A DNA stretch of 11,549 nucleotides from Victivallis vadensis (GTDB taxonomy: Bacteria > Verrucomicrobiota > Lentisphaeria > Victivallales > GWF2-50-93), in assembly GCA_020718525.1 (NCBI GenBank), contig DYRX01000114.1:1-11549 (forward strand), in the 5' to 3' direction. Positions 5,281-11,549 of the stretch are shown here, in pieces; positions within the stretch are counted from its first letter, which is position 1; every line of letters begins with the position of its first letter. The notes below the pieces were generated by a model. The model was not told the DNA's origin, did not search any database, and saw nothing but the letters and a program-made list of their open reading frames with translations. The position numbers were made by a program, and so were the translations under genes.

Positions 5281-7167
5281 ATGAAAAATCAAACCGTAAT
5301 AGTTAATGCATCTGAACTTTCCTTTCAGATTGGAAAACAAGCCATACTTGACAAAGTAGGCTTGACCATATTTGAGGGAGAAAGAGTAGGGCTAGTCGGA
5401 CGTAATGGCGCAGGAAAATCAACATTGCTGAAAATTCTTGCCGGCGTATTGAAGGCGGACAGCGGAACACTCTCATTCAAACGGGAGACGCAGGTGTCGT
5501 TATTACAGCAGGATCTTCCTCCAAATCCTGCTTTGAATGTCAGAGAAAATGTTATATCGGGCCTGGACTATTTGCTTGAAATGATCAGGCGCTATGAGAG
5601 CACTGCAAAGCACAATCAAGAACTTGAACATGCGATTGCAATGCATGGAGGCTGGACAATTGATCAGCGCGTGAACGAGGCAATGACTCGCCTCCACCTG
5701 CCACCATCTGACAGTCCGACGGCAAATCTTTCAGGCGGCGAAAAGCGGCGCATAATGCTGTGCAGAAGCATTGTTTCACAGTCAGATCTGCTCATACTTG
5801 ACGAACCGACAAATCATCTTGACACAGATGCAATTGAATGGCTTGAGAATTTTCTTTCACGCTACTCTGGCACATGCATAATGGTCACTCACGACCGCTA
5901 TTTTCTGGACAGGATAGCAGACAGAATTCTGGAGCTGTCGGATGCGTCAATTTATTCTCATCCCGGAAACTACACCGCATATCTAGCTGGCAAGGTGTCA
6001 CGCGAAGACCAGATGGAAAAACTTGAAAACAAGCGGCAATCTTTTCTGAGGCGTGAACTGGAGTGGGTGCGCAGAGGTCCGAAAGCACGCACAACAAAGT
6101 CAAAATCGCGCCTTGAGCGCTATTATTCGGTCGAATCACAGGCCGCGCATTCGCGCGAACTTGATGTAGAGCTCATAATGCCTCTGCCACCAAGACTTGG
6201 CAACAAAGTTGTTGACATGGCAAATATAAGCCTTTCTTTAGGAGGGAAAAATCTCTTCCGGGACTTTTCTTTCTCCTTCACGGCAGAAAGCCGCATCGGA
6301 GTTGTCGGCGCCAACGGAGTCGGAAAGACATCTCTGATAAAGGTAATCATAGGAGATCTGCAAGCTGACTCAGGAACAGTGCAACGCGGAGAACAGACGG
6401 TATTCAATTATGTTGATCAGCATCGCGTGCATCTGAATGACGACAACAATGTGTTTCAGGAGGTCAACAATGGGAAAGATTTTGTTCCCTTGGGTGGCAC
6501 TGAGGGCAGACGCATTTCAACCTGGACTTATCTCAAACGCTATCTTTTTGCGGATGAACGCATTCTGACTCAGGTATCCTGCCTGTCAGGGGGCGAGCGA
6601 AGCCGCCTGATGCTGGCAAAAATTCTCAAGGACGGAGGAAATTTTCTTATACTTGACGAGCCCACGAACGATCTTGATCTGCCTACATTGCGTGTACTTG
6701 AGGAGGGGCTCCTTCAGTTTGAAGGCACAGTCCTTCTTGTCAGCCACGACCGCTATTTCCTCAACAGAGTCTGCACCGGGATTCTTGCATTTGAAGGGGG
6801 TGGAAATATTTATTATCAGGAAGGGGATTATGACTATTATCTTGAGAAGCGCAGACAACGGGACATGCTGTCAAAGCCAAGAATAGACGAGATGCCGGTA
6901 AAATCAGCGGCCACGCCAAAAAAACATGATGATAAAAAGAAAAGGCTCTCTTGGAAGGAAGAGAAGGAACTCGAAGGATTGGAGGATAAAATTACAAGTG
7001 CCGAAGCTGATCTAGCCTTACTGGAGGAAACTTTTAACAGCCCTGATTTTTATGTTAACAACGGACCAAAAGTAAAAAGCTTCCTGGCCGAGTTTGAACA
7101 GAAAAAAACTGAAATTGAAAATCTGTACGAACGCTGGAGCTTTCTCAGCAGTAAGAAAACGAGCTAA
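5281..7167 (+). CDS. uup: ABC-F family ATPase, Uup type
   Basis: A 628-residue soluble protein with two ABC nucleotide-binding domains and no membrane segments. Domain 1: Walker A GRNGAGKST (40-48), signature LSGGE (150-154), Walker B LLILDEPTNHLD (170-181) and switch histidine in VTHDR. Inter-domain linker about 235-300, including LEWVRRGPKART, characteristic of Uup-type proteins. Domain 2: GANGVGKTS (343-351), LSGGE (435-439), FLILDEPTNDLD (455-466), VSHDR. A charged C-terminal extension (about 540-625) is predicted coiled coil, as in E. coli Uup (635 residues), whose C-terminal domain binds DNA. ABC-F proteins act on the ribosome E site or in ribosome quality control. Uup has been linked to transposon precise excision and stalled-ribosome tolerance. 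All ATPase motifs are intact. The SD (AAGAAG at 5273-5278) is weak. Antibiotic-resistance ABC-F is a less likely alternative because of the Uup linker and tail. Confidence 0.88.
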   Translation: MKNQTVIVNASELSFQIGKQAILDKVGLTIFEGERVGLVGRNGAGKSTLLKILAGVLKADSGTLSFKRETQVSLLQQDLPPNPALNVRENVISGLDYLLEMIRRYESTAKHNQELEHAIAMHGGWTIDQRVNEAMTRLHLPPSDSPTANLSGGEKRRIMLCRSIVSQSDLLILDEPTNHLDTDAIEWLENFLSRYSGTCIMVTHDRYFLDRIADRILELSDASIYSHPGNYTAYLAGKVSREDQMEKLENKRQSFLRRELEWVRRGPKARTTKSKSRLERYYSVESQAAHSRELDVELIMPLPPRLGNKVVDMANISLSLGGKNLFRDFSFSFTAESRIGVVGANGVGKTSLIKVIIGDLQADSGTVQRGEQTVFNYVDQHRVHLNDDNNVFQEVNNGKDFVPLGGTEGRRISTWTYLKRYLFADERILTQVSCLSGGERSRLMLAKILKDGGNFLILDEPTNDLDLPTLRVLEEGLLQFEGTVLLVSHDRYFLNRVCTGILAFEGGGNIYYQEGDYDYYLEKRRQRDMLSKPRIDEMPVKSAATPKKHDDKKKRLSWKEEKELEGLEDKITSAEADLALLEETFNSPDFYVNNGPKVKSFLAEFEQKKTEIENLYERWSFLSSKKTS

Positions 7168-7376
7168 AAAATGAGAATTCTACAAAAACATGGAGTGCCG
7201 ACAGTTCAAAGGCGAAAATGGCAAAATTCTGACCATTGATGTCTGACAAGTTATTTTTGGGTTGAAAAGATTCCTTCCGCATATTATTTTCCTCGCATGC
7301 ATAAGGAGAACAATTTGACTTGCCTGAAGGCAAGTCGGCTTCATGTCCATGTCCGGCCAATCTGTGGAGAGCAAAA
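7168..7376. other. Gap between the ABC-F gene and the RDD gene
   Basis: No supported gene. It contains a small stem-loop, ACTTGCC (7318-7324), tetraloop TGAA, GGCAAGT (7329-7335), with no T-run behind it. The SD of the next gene, GGAGAG, is at 7366-7371. A 22-codon ORF starting at 7171 has no SD and is not credible. Confidence 0.5.
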
Positions 7377-8102
7377 ATGAAATACATGATCCTAGGCGAC
7401 GATAACAAGGAATATGGTCCAGTTGACAGCGAGGCTCTGAAGAAATGGGTCGAGGGCGGTCGCGTTCTAGCGCATACGCCCGTCCGCAACTCCATGATCA
7501 AAAAGTGGAACAAGGCGGAGGATTTCGACTTCCTGCACCAGTCTCTTGCCCTTCAGGTTGAAAGGCTCGAGGAGGAGAAGAGCTTCAAAGAGAAAAGCCT
7601 GGAAGCTCTGGCGTCAATCTTCAGGAAAAAAACCTCTACCAGAGGCTATTCCGACGGCAGTGCCTACAGGAACAGATACCAGCCGGATCATCCAGGCATT
7701 CCTCTGAGAATTTTAAGCTTCTCCTTCGATTCCGCAGTGTTTCTAGTGCTTTTCATCCTCTTTTTCCTTTTGTCTGCGGCAATGGTGCAAGGCGGACATG
7801 ACTCCAACTCGGTCTTCATGCTGATATTTCCACTCTTCATTTCTTCGGTGCTTGTCTATTACGGCTTGGCTCTTGGCCTTTATGCACAGACTTTTGGAAT
7901 GTGGTTCTGGGGACTTATGATCGTGAAAGCCGACAATGGTGGCGAGGTTTTTCTTGGGAGGGCATATTTTTATGCTGTCACCATGTTTTTGTTGGGGCTG
8001 AGTTCGCCTGTTGTCGTTTTTCTGAGTCCTGTCAAGAGATCTGTTCCTGAGCTTTTGTCTGGAACTGCAATAATAAAAATTGCCGCTCGGGTAAAGGCAT
8101 GA
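7377..8102 (+). CDS. GYF_2 (DUF4339)-RDD membrane protein
   Basis: A 241-residue protein. ATG 7377 is chosen because GGAGAG (7366-7371) is 5 nt upstream and the product then begins directly with its domain; an in-frame ATG at 7320 adds only a Cys/Pro-rich stretch. Residues 2-50 (MKYMILGDDNKEYGPVDSEAL...) match the GYF_2 pattern, with GPV, an ELxxWVxxG-like helix and a conserved W44. A charged, possibly coiled linker (about 55-85) leads to an RDD domain with membrane segments near 118-136, 146-168 and 198-217. Signature polar residues R111 and D118 (RILSFSFDSAVF) and D186 (GLMIVKADNG) are present. RDD proteins are membrane proteins of largely unsettled function, in some cases ion antiport. GYF_2 is a putative adaptor domain. 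It overlaps the next gene by 4 bp (ATGA), so the two are translationally coupled. Confidence 0.82.
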   Translation: MKYMILGDDNKEYGPVDSEALKKWVEGGRVLAHTPVRNSMIKKWNKAEDFDFLHQSLALQVERLEEEKSFKEKSLEALASIFRKKTSTRGYSDGSAYRNRYQPDHPGIPLRILSFSFDSAVFLVLFILFFLLSAAMVQGGHDSNSVFMLIFPLFISSVLVYYGLALGLYAQTFGMWFWGLMIVKADNGGEVFLGRAYFYAVTMFLLGLSSPVVVFLSPVKRSVPELLSGTAIIKIAARVKA

Positions 8103-9391
8103 CGAAGCGGCAAAAGGGGCACTTGGCTAGCCGCCCTGTTTTCTTCTCTCCCGGGCAATGCTTTTCCTGCATGAACTGCGGCAAGTGCTGCAAGCTATGG
8201 GATGTCCCGCTAAGCTCCCGCGAAAAGGATTCCATATCGAAGCTGGCTTTTTCTTCCTTTCAGATCGGCAAGGGTGATTTCTTCTTGAATGATCCGAAGA
8301 GGCGCAACGTCTTCCTGCTAAAAAAAATCGGAGGACGATGCATTTTCCTCGGTGAGGATGAGCTCTGCATGATCCACAAGGAATTTGGAGAATCCGCGAA
8401 GCCCCTTGCATGCAGGGCATATCCTTTCGACGTTTTCAACTGGGTGGACGGAAGCGTATCGGCGTCGCTCAGGCACGACTGCCCTTCTGTCGCAAACGAG
8501 AGCGGAAAGCCGATGGCAAGCCATGAGCCTTTCATCAGGAAGCTCGCGGACGAAACGGCAGAAAGCACCTTTCGCATGAATGCACCGTATTCACGTGCCA
8601 TCCGCCCGCCAATTGCCAAACTCAGAACGATTGCCAGCGCGTATTCCAAAATATTTTCGCATTCGACTGCGCCTTTCAGCCTGAAAATTCTAGGAGCTGC
8701 ATCGCTTCTCGAATTCCACTCCAGAAAAGAGAACTCCCATGACATTGAAGAATTTGAGGAATCGTTTGTCGGAGACGCTTCCGCCCTCTTTGAGCGCAGT
8801 CTGGCAGAGCTAGAAAGAAGCATGAAAAATCCATGCCAGCTTGATCTGCGCCGCAAAATTCTCTTCCGATATATTGTCAACGGTTTTTTGAGAAGTGATG
8901 AAGCTTCAAAATACGGAACAGGACTGATAGGCAGATGCCGCAGGACAATTTCCCTTCTAAAATTCTGTCTTGGATCAGGAGGCGCATCGGAACTAATTGG
9001 AGCGGCTGGAAAAATCGAGGAGGAGGATCCCGTCCTTGCGCTGAATTGCGAAATCCTCGGCAAAAATGAGACAGAACGACTGCAAAGATTTGTCCAGACG
9101 AAAATTCAGTCTTTGCATTTTTGCGGTTTTCCCTCCTTGGAGCACAGCTTTGAAGAGGGAATGATGCATCTGCTCATGAGCCTGCCGGCGGCATCGGCGA
9201 TCTCAGCGATGATTTCCTGCGAAGATCGGAAGGAGAATGCTTTTCCCATCAATCGCGCCCTCATGCTCACCGACCATACTTTTTCCAGATCGCCTTTCTT
9301 TGCTCTGGGCTGGACAAAAAGAATAGAAAAGGAGTTTTGCCGTCCGCCGCTACTTTCCTCTCTTCTCGGACCGTTTGTAAATATTCACTGA
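8099..9391 (+). CDS. YkgJ-family Cys-cluster protein with long C-terminal extension
   Basis: A 430-residue protein whose ATG overlaps the RDD stop (ATGA). The N-terminal part carries the YkgJ (PF03692) Zn/Fe-chelating pattern: FSCMNCGKCC (C21, C24, C27, C30, C31), then C81, CxxH (C90/H93) and CRAYPF (C105, Y108, P109). The family is annotated as putative zinc or iron-sulfur binding; the reaction is unknown. Residues about 130-430 show no motif I recognise and are mostly helical in character, with scattered cysteines (for example C277, C313, C346) and no clear membrane segment. Usual YkgJ proteins are about 110-250 residues, so the extension is a second domain of unknown role. Coupling to the GYF_2-RDD membrane protein suggests a joint membrane-associated function. 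A terminator-like hairpin overlaps the stop codon, so the two-gene unit probably ends here. Confidence 0.75.
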   Translation: MTKRQKGHLASRPVFFSPGQCFSCMNCGKCCKLWDVPLSSREKDSISKLAFSSFQIGKGDFFLNDPKRRNVFLLKKIGGRCIFLGEDELCMIHKEFGESAKPLACRAYPFDVFNWVDGSVSASLRHDCPSVANESGKPMASHEPFIRKLADETAESTFRMNAPYSRAIRPPIAKLRTIASAYSKIFSHSTAPFSLKILGAASLLEFHSRKENSHDIEEFEESFVGDASALFERSLAELERSMKNPCQLDLRRKILFRYIVNGFLRSDEASKYGTGLIGRCRRTISLLKFCLGSGGASELIGAAGKIEEEDPVLALNCEILGKNETERLQRFVQTKIQSLHFCGFPSLEHSFEEGMMHLLMSLPAASAISAMISCEDRKENAFPINRALMLTDHTFSRSPFFALGWTKRIEKEFCRPPLLSSLLGPFVNIH

Positions 9392-9415
9392 ACTACGTCG
9401 TTCAGCGAATCTTTA
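9384..9415 (+). terminator. Probable terminator of the RDD-YkgJ unit
   Basis: TTCACTGAAC (9384-9393), loop TACGTC, GTTCAGCGAA (9400-9409): a 10-bp stem with one mismatch, overlapping the TGA stop at 9389-9391. It is followed by TCTTTA, a short T-rich tail rather than a full T-run. Confidence 0.45.
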
Positions 9416-9440
9416 CATCCGTTTTCAGATAAAATCCTTC

Positions 9441-9468
9441 TTGAACAACGCGCTGACAGTGCTATTGT
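9441..9468 (+). promoter_or_regulatory. Possible sigma-70-type promoter for the AIM24 gene
   Basis: TTGAAC (9441-9446) and TATTGT (9463-9468) are separated by 16 bp; each matches the consensus at 4 of 6 positions. The -10 box falls inside the left arm of the 9462-9510 palindrome. This is a by-eye match and may be chance. Confidence 0.25.
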
Positions 9469-9510
9469 TTTTCAGACAAATAATTTCATTACTTTGCTGA
9501 AAAACAATAG
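9462..9510. repeat. Long hairpin upstream of AIM24, contains copy B of the two-copy repeat
   Basis: CTATTGTTTTTCAG (9462-9475) is perfectly inverted at 9497-9510. The 21-nt interior folds further: CAAATAAT, triloop TTC, ATTACTTTG, with single-base bulges. The whole unit is one near-perfect stem of about 22 bp. Bases 9478-9501 match the minus strand of 3409-3432 at 23 of 24 positions. It ends 47 bp before the AIM24 start codon. Confidence 0.65.
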
Positions 9511-9557
9511 AGATAGAAACCGACATTGCCAATAAAAGCAAAATAAAAGGAGAGCGC

Positions 9558-10262
9558 ATGAAACACGAAATCCTCTATCAGCCATCGTATGCTGTGGTAA
9601 AAGTGCAACTTGAACGTGGGGAAGCTGTCATGGCGGAATCTGGCGCCATGGTCTCGATGTCTCCAACAATCAAAATCGAGGCGGCGGTTTCCGGCGGAGG
9701 ACTCTTCAGCGCCCTCAAAAGCGCCGCAGGCGGCGAAAGCATGTTCAGGACGACCTTCACTGCGGAGCGCGGTCCCGGTGAAATTCTCCTGGCTCCAGCT
9801 TCAACCGGAGACATAATGGCGATTGACCTCGCAGACCGAAAAGTCTTTTGCCAGCCAGGCGCATATCTTGCCGGATCTAAGGAGCTCAAGATAGAAACTC
9901 GGGGCTCCCTGAAAGGTTTTCTGTCCGGAGAGGGACTCTTCCTTCTAGAGGTCTCAGGAAGGGGAACTCTTTTCGTCAACAGCTTCGGCGCCATTCATGA
10001 GGTTATTCTTGCCCCGGGCGAGGAGTATATTGTTGACACCGGAAATATTGTCTGCTTCGACAGCTCCGTAAGCTACGGTATCGAAAAGGCGACAGGGAAA
10101 AGCGAGGGGCTCGGCGGTTTTCTGAAAGGCGCATTGACTTCGGCTCTCTCCGGAGAGGGCTTTGTATGCCGCTACAGAGGCCCCGGACGGATCTGCCTGC
10201 AGACCCGCTGTCTGCATGGCTTTGCAAAAAGCCTCCTCCCATTCTTTCCAAGCAAGGGCTGA
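9558..10262 (+). CDS. AIM24/TIGR00266 family protein
   Basis: A 234-residue protein with strong SD AAGGAG (9547-9552) before ATG 9558. It matches the bacterial AIM24 (TIGR00266) family throughout: an early E-x-ESGAMVSMSP (27-36), a glycine-rich segment (46-60) with an F-x-N/T-TFTAE-like continuation (63-70), GPGEILLAPASTGDI (72-85), GSFLA-like PGAYLAGS (100-107), a GEGLFLLEVSGRGTLFVNSFGAI core (124-146), APGEEYIVDTGNIV (152-165) and a family-typical tail FVCRYRGPGRICLQTR (202-217). The fold in this family is a beta-helix-like trimer, and the biochemical role in bacteria is unknown; the mitochondrial AIM24 relative affects inner-membrane organisation. Length is normal with no truncation. It appears monocistronic, with structured gaps on both sides. 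Confidence 0.85.
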   Translation: MKHEILYQPSYAVVKVQLERGEAVMAESGAMVSMSPTIKIEAAVSGGGLFSALKSAAGGESMFRTTFTAERGPGEILLAPASTGDIMAIDLADRKVFCQPGAYLAGSKELKIETRGSLKGFLSGEGLFLLEVSGRGTLFVNSFGAIHEVILAPGEEYIVDTGNIVCFDSSVSYGIEKATGKSEGLGGFLKGALTSALSGEGFVCRYRGPGRICLQTRCLHGFAKSLLPFFPSKG

Positions 10263-10265
10263 AGC

Positions 10266-10294
10266 AGAGAAAGGCAATGCCTTTAGGCTCTCTT
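10266..10294 (+). terminator. Possible terminator of the AIM24 gene
   Basis: AAAGGC (10270-10275), triloop AAT, GCCTTT (10279-10284) lies just after the stop codon. An outer AGAG/CTCT pair and a CTCTCTTT tail follow. The stem is short and the tail only partly T, so this is a modest call. Confidence 0.4.
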
Positions 10295-10331
10295 TAAAAA
10301 AATCGGCATCGGGGCGAACAGCAAAATTGGC

Positions 10332-10360
10332 TTGATGTCAATTAGAACTCTAAACAGAAT
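10332..10360 (+). promoter_or_regulatory. Possible sigma-70-type promoter for the TrpD-family gene
   Basis: TTGATG (10332-10337) and CAGAAT (10355-10360) are 17 bp apart, each matching consensus at 4 of 6 positions. If used, transcription would start within the following inverted repeat, making it the very 5' end of the message. Chance match is possible. Confidence 0.25.
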
Positions 10361-10448
10361 GTACTAAGTTAAGGCTTCTTTGTTGGAGTTCACAGCTTTA
10401 GCGTGTTCTTGTTTTTAGCCTTAACTTAGTGACATTGAACTCTAGACA
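10345..10448. repeat. Inverted repeat flanked by direct repeats, upstream of the TrpD-family gene
   Basis: ACTAAGTTAAGGCT (10363-10376) is perfectly inverted at 10417-10430 around a 40-nt loop. The stem can be lengthened by AATGT/ACATT with one bulged G. Direct repeats flank it: GAACTCTAAACA (10345-10356) and GAACTCTAGACA (10437-10448), 11 of 12 identical. The loop contains GAGTTCA (10386-10392), complementary to TGAACTC at 10436-10442 and partly to the left direct repeat, so alternative pairings exist. It may be a small mobile-element remnant or a folded 5' leader. Confidence 0.55.
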
Positions 10449-10477
10449 AGAAGGTTTAAACATGAAGGAAACGCTAA

Positions 10478-11548
10478 ATGCGGGATGAAGCAAATCTGCG
10501 TTCAATGGGGCGCCTGATCGGAGAGCTGTCCAAGGGGCGCAAATTGACCCGCTCCGAAGCCTGCGAAGCATACAGGCAGATAATTCTAGACGAACAGCCG
10601 GAGCTTCAGCAGGGAGCCTTTCTGAGCGCCCACATGATGCGCGGTCCCAGCACAGAAGAGCTGGCGGGAGTCTGGGACGCGCTCGATCGCTACGACACTG
10701 CAAAGATATCCACAGTCCGCAAAGGCGCGATATGCGACATTGTCGGGACCGGGTCCGACGCGCTCAAAACGGTCAATTGCTCGACGCCCTCCGCGGCAAT
10801 CGCCGCCGCATGCGGACTGACAGTCGCGAAAAAAGGAGCCAGACTCGTCACGGGAGTATCGGGAGCTTCGGATATTTTGGAGGAATTTGGACTCGAACTT
10901 GACGCTCCCCTTTCCTGCGCCCAGAATTCACTCGACCTTCACGGCATATGCTACCTTCCTGGAGAGGCATTTTTAAAGTCCGGCTGGGCACGGCTGATCC
11001 GCTCTATGCGCTTCAGCTCCGCCTTCAACATCATTGGTCCGCTTACAATGCCATGTCCACAGACAAACTCGATAGTGATAGGCGCATATGCTCCGTCAGT
11101 CTGCGATCAGCTGATCGAAATATTGAGGGAGCTCAAGATGCCCTCAGCAATCGCCCCCTACGGAATGGCGGACGGCATCTCGCCGGATCTTGGCATGGAT
11201 GAATTTTCGCCCTGCGGAAAAACACGCGTCGCCGAATTGGCCAATGGAAGGATAAGCGTCTATGATCTCCATCCCGGGGATTTTGGGGTTTCACAAAGGA
11301 AATTCGAGGAGATCGCGAGCAAAAAAAGCGCCAGGGAAAATGCAGACACCATCAGGGAGCTTCTTGAAAACCGCGTGAGCGACGGAGCTCTTGCGGATTA
11401 TTTCTGCATGAACGCCTCCGCCGCCCTCCACGTTTCCGGACAGGCAAAATCGTTCAAGGACGGAACGGAAAAGGCGAGACAGGCGCTCGCAAGCGGTGCG
11501 GCCTGGTCTAAAATGACGGAACTCGTTACAGCTCAAAGAAATAAATAA
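10478..11548 (+). CDS. TrpD-family phosphoribosyltransferase, divergent substrate site
   Basis: A 356-residue protein, complete, ending one base before the window edge. AAGGA about 9 nt upstream supports ATG 10478. It has the whole anthranilate phosphoribosyltransferase architecture: helical N-terminal domain (about 8-75, with the typical MMRGPSTEELAG), then the PRPP-binding core: GTGSD (90-94; usual GTGGD), N100 and S102-T103 (usual NxST), K118, and the metal-binding GMDE (239-242). FNIIGPL (183-189) matches FNxLGPL. Genuine TrpD joins anthranilate to PRPP in tryptophan synthesis. Here the anthranilate-contact KHGNR reads KKGAR (118-122), the PVRREL segment reads RLIRSM (about 172-177), so its first Arg is an Ile, and the RT before xFN is SS. 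These changes suggest a TrpD-like enzyme for a different acceptor, or a strongly divergent TrpD. No other trp gene is visible. Symbol withheld for this reason. Confidence 0.75.
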   Translation: MRDEANLRSMGRLIGELSKGRKLTRSEACEAYRQIILDEQPELQQGAFLSAHMMRGPSTEELAGVWDALDRYDTAKISTVRKGAICDIVGTGSDALKTVNCSTPSAAIAAACGLTVAKKGARLVTGVSGASDILEEFGLELDAPLSCAQNSLDLHGICYLPGEAFLKSGWARLIRSMRFSSAFNIIGPLTMPCPQTNSIVIGAYAPSVCDQLIEILRELKMPSAIAPYGMADGISPDLGMDEFSPCGKTRVAELANGRISVYDLHPGDFGVSQRKFEEIASKKSARENADTIRELLENRVSDGALADYFCMNASAALHVSGQAKSFKDGTEKARQALASGAAWSKMTELVTAQRNK

Positions 11549-11549
11549 T

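Noticed and set aside
7171..7239. 22-codon ORF right after the ABC-F stop
   Set aside because: It has no SD apart from A-rich sequence, matches nothing recognisable, and is short enough to be chance.
8260..9063. 267-codon minus-strand ORF
   Set aside because: It lies wholly inside the YkgJ-type gene, whose Cys motifs and coupled start are clear. The minus-strand product is Ser/Arg-rich without motifs, a typical shadow frame.
10332..10477. T-box riboswitch or classical trp attenuator upstream of the TrpD-family gene
   Set aside because: I find no T-box consensus, no Trp-codon-rich leader peptide, and no stem followed by a U-run.

Overview
The window looks like chromosomal DNA of a Gram-negative bacterium. 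A lipobox signal peptide precedes a TolB-like propeller, and most genes have clear Shine-Dalgarno (SD) sites. The taxon cannot be fixed from sequence alone. I see no rRNA, tRNA, transposase or CRISPR array. Gene density is moderate, and several intergenic gaps are rich in long inverted repeats.

Layout. Bases 1-1975 (+) hold two tandem paralogous six-bladed PD40/TolB-like proteins: the first is cut by the window edge, the second is a complete predicted lipoprotein. They converge on a minus-strand pair, a NagB-type glucosamine-6-phosphate deaminase (2240-3064) and, upstream of it, a CaxA/YrbG-type sodium/calcium exchanger (3486-4436). About 420 bp separates this pair, so a shared operon is doubtful. 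The gaps on both sides of the exchanger carry dyad-symmetric arrays of hexamers built around TCG, plus other palindromes. A Uup-type ABC-F ATPase (5281-7167, +) follows, preceded by two hairpins and a 38-codon candidate leader ORF with a good SD. Next comes a two-gene unit with an ATGA overlap: a GYF_2-RDD membrane protein (7377-8102) and a YkgJ-type Cys-cluster protein (8099-9391), ending at a terminator-like hairpin. An AIM24/TIGR00266 protein (9558-10262) and a TrpD-family phosphoribosyltransferase (10478-11548) each sit behind a 14-bp perfect inverted repeat.

The genes do not form one obvious pathway: envelope propeller proteins, amino-sugar catabolism, ion exchange, ribosome-associated ATPase, membrane/Cys-cluster pair, AIM24 and a TrpD homologue. 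The points most worth following up are (i) the TrpD homologue, whose PRPP-binding core is kept but whose anthranilate-contact residues appear replaced, (ii) the candidate leader peptide before the ABC-F gene, (iii) the hexamer-phased dyad arrays on both sides of the exchanger gene, and (iv) a 24-bp palindromic repeat found in two distant gaps. No complete novel defence or mobile system could be supported.
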